The notes beneath the pieces were generated by a model. The model saw nothing but the letters and a program-made list of their open reading frames with translations, was not told the DNA's origin and did not search any database. A DNA stretch of 64,000 bases from Shewanella sp. MTB7 (GTDB lineage Bacteria; Pseudomonadota; Gammaproteobacteria; Enterobacterales; Shewanellaceae), in contig NZ_CP085636.1 of the NCBI RefSeq assembly GCF_027571385.1, forward strand, positions 5,442,501 through 5,506,500, in the 5' to 3' direction. Positions 59,121-64,000 of the stretch are shown one piece after another. The first letter of the stretch is position 1. Each line of letters begins with the position of its first letter. The position numbers were made by a program, and so were the translations under genes.

Positions 59121-60056
59121 ATGCATCCCACAAGATCAAACCATGTATCCCCTTCATTTAAAGGCAATGCACTCGCAGCCATCTCGTTTCTATTATGGGG
59201 TTTGATGCCGCTCTATTATCATTTTCTGCCTAATGCGAGTGTCAATGAATTATTGGCGTTTAGGATCCTTTTCTCGGTTCCTTTTATGGCATTAGTCTTT
59301 CTAGTAATGGGGCGCAGAATGCCTGCTATTTCACAGCTCAAGGCCGACAAAAAATCTGTCGTACTCTGTGGACTAGCGTCACTGATCATGTGTGTCTCTT
59401 GGTATAGTTTCACTTGGGCTATCACTCATGGACAAGTTCTCGCTGCCAGCTTAGGTTTTTTCATCAACCCTCTTTTGGCCATTGGTTTAGGTGTCTTATG
59501 TTTAGGGGATAAATTAACTGCAGCGCAAAAAATGGCGGTAGTATTAGGGATATGTGGCATTAGTTATATGGTCTATAGCTACGGCGAACTGCCTTGGCTT
59601 GCACTCTGCATGGGCAGCTTCTTTGCCCTTTACGGTTTATGTAAAAAGTTTATTCGCTTCGATTCCCTCACCTCAGTAACACTGGAAGCCATCTGGTTAT
59701 TACCTTTTGCTGCAGCTTATCTGATCTGGTTATGGAGTTCAGATCAAAGTGTCGCCATATCGTCAGCATTATCAGGAGAGTTCTCTATATTGCTGCTCTA
59801 TATTGGGACAGCGCCTCTGACCCTAATGCCATTAGTCTTCTTTGCTTTGGCTATCAGGGCCACCAGCTTATCTATGATAGGGCTAATGCAATATATCGAG
59901 CCTAGCTTGCACTTCCTTCTCGCTGTTATTTTGTTTAATGAACATTTAGATAATGTCAAAGCGATCAGCTTTGCATTGATCTGGACGGGACTGCTGCTAT
60001 GCTCCCTAGAAGCCCTGCCAGCACTAAAACATCGACGAGCTCGACATAATAACTAA
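59121..60056 (+). CDS. rarD: RarD-type drug/metabolite exporter (EamA family)
   Basis: 311 residues with ten membrane spans. SFKGNALAAISFLLWGLMPLYYHFL opens the RarD group; further segments are NELLAFRILFSVPFMALV, FTWAITHGQVLAASLGFFINPLLAIGLGVL and GLMQYIEPSLHFLLAVILFNE. The name comes from a chloramphenicol-sensitive mutant of Pseudomonas; the true substrate is unknown. Converges with the esterase gene. Confidence 0.88.
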   Translation: MHPTRSNHVSPSFKGNALAAISFLLWGLMPLYYHFLPNASVNELLAFRILFSVPFMALVFLVMGRRMPAISQLKADKKSVVLCGLASLIMCVSWYSFTWAITHGQVLAASLGFFINPLLAIGLGVLCLGDKLTAAQKMAVVLGICGISYMVYSYGELPWLALCMGSFFALYGLCKKFIRFDSLTSVTLEAIWLLPFAAAYLIWLWSSDQSVAISSALSGEFSILLLYIGTAPLTLMPLVFFALAIRATSLSMIGLMQYIEPSLHFLLAVILFNEHLDNVKAISFALIWTGLLLCSLEALPALKHRRARHNN

Positions 60057-60067
60057 ACTTATGGTCT

Positions 60068-60655
60068 TTAAGGGCAATGATTTAATTCCTCTAATATGTC
60101 ATCAACAACTTGATGGCTAAATATCATCGACATATGTAGATAGACGTTAAATTGCTTGTTCACTGCCACAGGCCAATGGGAACGACTCGGCGCAACGGTA
60201 TAATCAATCCTTGCGCTATAGGAAAAAAGCGACAGTTCACTCACTGTACTGACCGTCTCATCTAGTAAGCTTAACAATTCACTGTTCGGCCTAAGCTGTT
60301 TGAAAGCTTTTGACGGATAGGGAAGATAAGCCATATAACTGCCACGATGGGGGCTTGAGATAGTGAATAAGTGCGTAGTGCGTAAGTGCCCCTCTAACTG
60401 TTGCAGATAATAGCGAGCAACTATTCCCCCCATACTAAAGCCAACAATAGCGATCTCTCGCTCATATCCGAAACGATTGTGGATCTGCTGTTTCAAGTTT
60501 TCAGCAGCAAGCTCAACGCCATCTCTGCCATCGAAGGGAGCTAAGGTAGGGGCAAAACAATCGAAGCCCTGAGACTCGAATTGTCTCTTCATCCAGTCCA
60601 TCACCCTGCCAGTATTAAAAATACCGTGTACTAAAACTAACTTTGGTCTATTCAT
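60068..60655 (-). CDS. Alpha/beta-hydrolase, esterase/lipase-like
   Basis: 195 residues. KLVLVHGIFNTGRVMDWMK gives the oxyanion strand, and IAIVGFSMGGIVARYYLQQL the nucleophile elbow Gly-x-Ser-x-Gly; SSPHRGSYMAYLPYPSK follows as in triacylglycerol-lipase-like proteins. The catalytic His is likely in SHQVVDDIL. No signal peptide, short for the family, cytoplasmic. Substrate unknown. Confidence 0.82.
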   Translation of the reverse strand: MNRPKLVLVHGIFNTGRVMDWMKRQFESQGFDCFAPTLAPFDGRDGVELAAENLKQQIHNRFGYEREIAIVGFSMGGIVARYYLQQLEGHLRTTHLFTISSPHRGSYMAYLPYPSKAFKQLRPNSELLSLLDETVSTVSELSLFSYSARIDYTVAPSRSHWPVAVNKQFNVYLHMSMIFSHQVVDDILEELNHCP

Positions 60656-60764
60656 CTGTCAGTAAGCCTCAAATTTTACGCCGATTTTAGCGAGCAATTT
60701 TGTTATCATTGCGCAGCGGCAACGGCCTGCAATCAATATTAGCCATTTAAACGAGTTATTTACC

Positions 60765-61772
60765 ATGTCTATCTCTACATTTTTAGCTTCCGCCCTCGAA
60801 AAACGTCACCCGTTACTTGCCCAAGCTAAGACAAGCAATACTGATTGTTATCGTGTATTTCATGGCACTGTCGAAGGCGTAAATGGCCTAAACATAGATA
60901 GGTATGGTGAAGCGTGGTTAATACAAACTTTTCATCAAACACTCAATGACCTAGAGCTAACAGAAATTCGAGATGCGTTAACGCAAGTCGAAGCACTGCC
61001 CATTATCTACAACGATCGCTCCGATAAAAACTCTCGAGTGATGAATCAACTTGATATTTGTAGCGAAGACATTGCCAATCAAACTCTGGTGATGCATGAA
61101 AATGGCATTAAATTTATCTCTAAGCTACGCCACGAAGGACAAGATCCGCTGCTGTTTTTAGATATGCGTGTCGGCCGTGAATTTGTCAAAGCCAACAGCA
61201 ACAACAAAACCGTACTCAATCTGTTCTCATACACCTGTGGCATAGGTGCAGCAGCTGCTGTCGGCGGAGCAAAACGTGTGGTCAATATCGATTTTTCATC
61301 ATTCGCCTTAGAAGCAGGCCGCAAAAATGCTGAGCTTAATGGTGTATCAGATGTTTGCCAGTTTATTCAAAGCGACGCCTTCCCAGCACTGCGTCAGCTA
61401 GCCGGACTTAAAGTGGGAGGCCGCCGTAATCAAAAACTACCCGCCTACCCCAAAATGACCGCGACACAGTTTGACCTGGTTTTCCTCGACCCACCACGTT
61501 TCGCCAAAAGTGCCTTCGGTACCGTGGATCTGATCAATGATTATCAAGGTCTATTTAAACCCGCCATGTTAACCACCAAGAAAGGCGGCACCATCGTCTG
61601 CTGTAACAATGTCGCCAAAGTTGACCGTCAGGCTTGGTTTGATAGCTTAGTCAAATGTGTCGAAAAACAGGGACGCAGTGTCGTCAACCACCAGTGGTTA
61701 AACTGCCATGAAGACTTCCCTTCGTTTGATGGTAATCACCCATTGAAGATGGTCGCTTTAACTTTAGGTTAA
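60765..61772 (+). CDS. Class I SAM-dependent RNA methyltransferase (RlmI/RlmK-like)
   Basis: 335 residues. An N-terminal part with FHGTVEGVNGLNIDRYGEAWLIQTF resembles the domain next to PUA in RlmI. The Rossmann core shows LNLFSYTCGIGAAAAVGGAKRVVNID (SAM site), FDLVFLDPPRFAKSAFG with the DPPR catalytic motif of 5-methylcytosine/2-methylguanosine rRNA enzymes, and GGTIVCCNNV. The exact target nucleotide cannot be told. Confidence 0.85.
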   Translation: MSISTFLASALEKRHPLLAQAKTSNTDCYRVFHGTVEGVNGLNIDRYGEAWLIQTFHQTLNDLELTEIRDALTQVEALPIIYNDRSDKNSRVMNQLDICSEDIANQTLVMHENGIKFISKLRHEGQDPLLFLDMRVGREFVKANSNNKTVLNLFSYTCGIGAAAAVGGAKRVVNIDFSSFALEAGRKNAELNGVSDVCQFIQSDAFPALRQLAGLKVGGRRNQKLPAYPKMTATQFDLVFLDPPRFAKSAFGTVDLINDYQGLFKPAMLTTKKGGTIVCCNNVAKVDRQAWFDSLVKCVEKQGRSVVNHQWLNCHEDFPSFDGNHPLKMVALTLG

Positions 61773-61796
61773 AGCCTTTAGTTTCAGTGTTGGATG

Positions 61797-62045
61797 ACTT
61801 GTCGGATAACACGTTTCAAGTATCTTTGAAGTTGGGTTCATTTGGCAGGTTTGGTGTTTAATTGTTTTTAGGTAAGCATGGCCTCAATGTTGTTTATTGC
61901 TTGCAGCAGGCCGATGTGTAAACACTTCTGTGACACGCCGCAAGCACAATCCCTGTGGGCTCTACCGTGACATCCCTGTCACGGAAGGTCACAGCCGCAT
62001 TCACACCTGATTATTTATCTCTTCGATTTTGCCTAATTCGCTACG
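61797..62045 (+). repeat. Dispersed intergenic repeat, copy C (complete)
   Basis: Has both modules: CTTGTCGGATAACACGTTTC ... TATTGCTTGCAGCAGG ... then CACAATCCCTGTGGGCTCTAC, the hairpin CCGTGACATCCCTGTCACGG (61965-61984), TCACAGCCGCATTCACACCTG and CTCTTCGATTT. It is the best reference copy for those at 8300-8560, 24120-24340 and 24640-24790. Confidence 0.8.
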
Positions 62046-62201
62046 ACCCGTTTATTAGTGCCCTTCTAAAGAAGGGCTTTTACGGGGTCTCTCAACGTAA
62101 ATGTCACCCATTATTTCAACTTGGGAGTAATTCTACAGACTCGGTACTGGTAACAACGGCGCGTTAGCTTGTCATTCAAAAACAATGACAAGACTCAATC
62201 G
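62046..62201. other. Spacer with a strong hairpin
   Basis: GCCCTTC, loop TAAA, GAAGGGC then TTTT (62068-62089) can end transcription from the left. CTTGTCATT/AATGACAAG (62168-62192) forms a second hairpin behind the minus-strand gene. No gene. Confidence 0.5.
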
Positions 62202-62585
62202 TCAGATTTTATTGCACTTGTTAATGTGGTATTCACCAAAGTATTTGGCATTTAATAACCCCGAACGACGAAGAAAAGTACACATATCGCAACTATAAGC
62301 GTATATAATCGCAGGGCCGAGATTTCCATTCTCTGCCTCTGAAGCCAAATATGCATTGAACTCTTTTTTGCTTTGCCGACGCCCATGATTTGAAGCTAGA
62401 TTGTGTTCACCAATAGGGGTTGTACCGTTAGTAACATATTGTTTTGCTGCTGCCAATGTTGGTAATGGCCCGAAGTCATGTTTTTGTTCACTATTTAGTA
62501 CATACCAGCTTGAACCCTCTTTGATAATATACCTTCCATCAGATACAGAGTATTGACCTGACTGAATCCTTTTTACAGCAACCAT
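62202..62585 (-). CDS. Hypothetical protein, possibly a lone gene cassette
   Basis: 127 residues from the ATG at 62585, with GGGGAG upstream; an in-frame ATG at 62597 is less likely. The first 55 residues (SGQYSVSDGRYIIKEGSSWYVLN, then FGPLPTLAAAKQYV) look like a small beta-beta-alpha domain. The rest has YSCDMCTFLRRSGLLNAKY with a CxxC and ends HINKCNKI. No family recognised. The integron core GTTAGGC lies at 62605-62599, just before the start, but no good attC follows. Confidence 0.5.
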   Translation of the reverse strand: MVAVKRIQSGQYSVSDGRYIIKEGSSWYVLNSEQKHDFGPLPTLAAAKQYVTNGTTPIGEHNLASNHGRRQSKKEFNAYLASEAENGNLGPAIIYAYSCDMCTFLRRSGLLNAKYFGEYHINKCNKI

Positions 62586-62844
62586 GCTTCTCCCCATTGC
62601 CTAACGTTTGATTAAACAACTGCACAAAAATCAAAGCCACCCATTATAAATCAATAGCATACTGAATCTTTAGCATACGGTTTAATGCTCTACTAGTTTA
62701 CGCAAGACCCCAAGCGAGTGGTTCAAACTTTACGGTGCTGTAACGGAGGAAAAACCATTGTATTCGGCATATATGATGAAATTCAGGCAGAACTTTTTGA
62801 CTCTGTGTTTATGAGCCTATTTTAGGGTGAAATGTTTAACATTC

Positions 62845-63822
62845 TTAGTCTGCTTGTAGGTGCTGACAGCTACGAGAGAAATGCCGTCGTCGCTTTCCCA
62901 AATGTTCACAATAGCGGGTTAGCTCTTGCAGTGTTCCTACTGGACCATGAAATAGTTTGCCAAAGTCAGTAATGATTTTTATCCAGTTATTACTGGGAAT
63001 ATTGAGTCTGTGAAGTATCTTTTCAGCACTAGCAGAAATTGCGCTTCGCTTGTCATCACAAATGATTCTGCCCGTTTCATCAACTAATACAAGATAGTCC
63101 TTCAGTGTGAAATTTATCCCTTTAGGTTGATTAAGGCGTTCATCCCCAATAAAGGGTAGTAGCTTCGCTGGCTGCTCATCGTTTATGGCAGACTTTATTC
63201 TAAGTTGGATACTAGTGTGATCTGATTACTCTGGCGTATCAGCCACTTTTGCTCGAATGGGATTGAGGTCAACATAAGCCATGCAAGCCAATACTGCAGC
63301 TTCATCCAATAACGCCTGACTTTTAAAGCGCCCCTCCCAAAATCGCCCCGTACAACCATCTTCCTTATTCGCCATTCGAGCAATGGGTTCGTTTAATGCT
63401 CTCATAAACCAAGATATGTCACTTAATCGACTTCGGTATTCGGCTATCGAATGTTTTAAATTGTTAACTTCATGGCTTTCAATCACTTCACCTTGAGCAA
63501 ACTTCTGAGTAATGTCAGTCCCTTTGAATAGTTGATGCCAGTGCTCCACCACTTCTCTATCAGTCCAACGATTAGACTCATAAATATCAACGTTCAGAAC
63601 AAGATGGAGATGGTTTGACATCACTGCATAGGCGGCAACATCAATTGCAAATACACCCGCTAACTTTAGCAACTGAGATTCGACCCAACCACGCCGATGG
63701 TCATAGTTTTTCCCTGTGAATTTATCATCCCCCAAAAGTATGGCTCGTCGAGATACTCGTGAGCAACAATGGTACCAAGGCGTGTCTTCAATACTAATTT
63801 GAGTTATTCTTGGACGCGGCAT
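62845..63822 (-). pseudogene. REP-type Y1 transposase (IS200-like HUH), interrupted by one stop codon
   Basis: The frame starts MPRPRITQISIEDTPWYHCCSRVSRRAIL. It has the metal-binding HxH in VMSNHLHLVLN, and later RMANKEDGCTGRFWEGRFKSQALLDEAAVLACMAYVDLNPIRA, the signature of REP-associated tyrosine transposases. A TAA at 63228-63226, after DTPE, interrupts it. The same frame then continues for about 126 codons with SDHTSIQLRIKSA, DERLNQPKGI and GTLQELTRYCEHLGKRRRHF to a natural stop at 62845. A single CAA-to-TAA change explains it. The front end is duplicated at 63907-64000. Confidence 0.85.
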
Positions 63823-63840
63823 AACAACCTCTCACTTAAG
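63747..63840. repeat. Direct repeat, first copy (5' end of the Y1 transposase)
   Basis: 94 bases identical to 63907-64000, 160 bases away. It covers the first 25 or so codons and the leader of the transposase gene. Confidence 0.9.
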
Positions 63841-63906
63841 CTCATCATTAAAGCTTAGTAAGTGACATGAAGTTATGCCATTTAGAATGGGTGGCACTAT
63901 TTCCCT

Positions 63907-64000
63907 GTCGAGATACTCGTGAGCAACAATGGTACCAAGGCGTGTCTTCAATACTAATTTGAGTTATTCTTGGACGCGGCATAACAACCTCTCACTTAAG
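63907..64000. repeat. Direct repeat, second copy, reaching the window edge
   Basis: Identical to 63747-63840 to the last base of the window, so the repeat may extend further. It suggests a tandem partial duplication or a second transposase copy just outside. Confidence 0.9.

Overview
The window is a piece of a gammaproteobacterial chromosome, almost certainly from a marine Shewanella. The evidence is gene order and protein sequence: rpsF-priB-rpsR-rplI beside dnaB and alr, rnr-rlmB beside the sodium-motor gene motX, rplM-rpsI, zapE, zapG-degQ-degS, murA-ibaG-mlaBCDEF, and the yrbG-kdsD-kdsC-lptCAB-rpoN-hpf-ptsN-rapZ-ptsO-mgtE run. Dispersed intergenic repeats fit the same genus.

Layout. 1-1384: tail of an enoyl-CoA hydratase-type gene, then a minus-strand cluster of small envelope proteins, including a PspC-like protein and an overlapping 38-residue peptide. 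1678-2646: dusA. 2596-13266: an accessory island of about 10.7 kb bounded by an 18-bp direct repeat. One copy lies inside dusA; the other lies in a decayed remnant of the original dusA 5' end (13249-13310). The island carries a tyrosine integrase, a truncated ISL3 element fused to a 5'-truncated endonuclease I gene, two secreted proteins (one resembling polymorphic toxin domain 44) with a downstream membrane protein, a umuC 3' fragment, two integron-type gene cassettes with a clear attC site, a possible group II intron 3' end, an unknown 301-residue protein, and an intact IS110/IS1111-type element. After the island come a CheX-like gene, an outer-membrane barrel gene, alr and dnaB.

18-31 kb: an S46 peptidase relic, the ribosomal S6/PriB/S18/L9 operon, a DUF481 outer-membrane protein, a diguanylate cyclase, a choloylglycine-hydrolase-type enzyme, a 1.3-kb repeat-rich gap, rlmB, rnr, motX, purA and a DUF2065 gene. 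31-52 kb: envelope and core housekeeping genes, namely ribosomal L13/S9, ZapE, ZapG, the periplasmic proteases DegQ and DegS, MurA, the Mla phospholipid-transport operon, and the KDO/LPS-transport/sigma-54/nitrogen-PTS cluster ending with MgtE. 51-62 kb: a ModA-like binding protein, an OmpA-type lipoprotein, a two-component system, an FG-GAP secreted protein, a DUF885 lipoprotein, a RarD-like exporter, an esterase and an RNA methyltransferase. 62-64 kb: a small unknown gene and a REP-type (Y1) transposase gene broken by one stop codon, with its 5' end duplicated at the window edge.

The core genes are ordinary. The most interesting signals are the dusA island with its complete boundary story, the secreted toxin-like gene trio, the cassettes and intron/IS remnants inside it, the IS1111-type element with a candidate guide-RNA region, a dispersed intergenic repeat whose hairpin stem varies by compensatory changes around a fixed TCCC loop, and a duplicated mlaF start region that now encodes a 35-residue upstream peptide.
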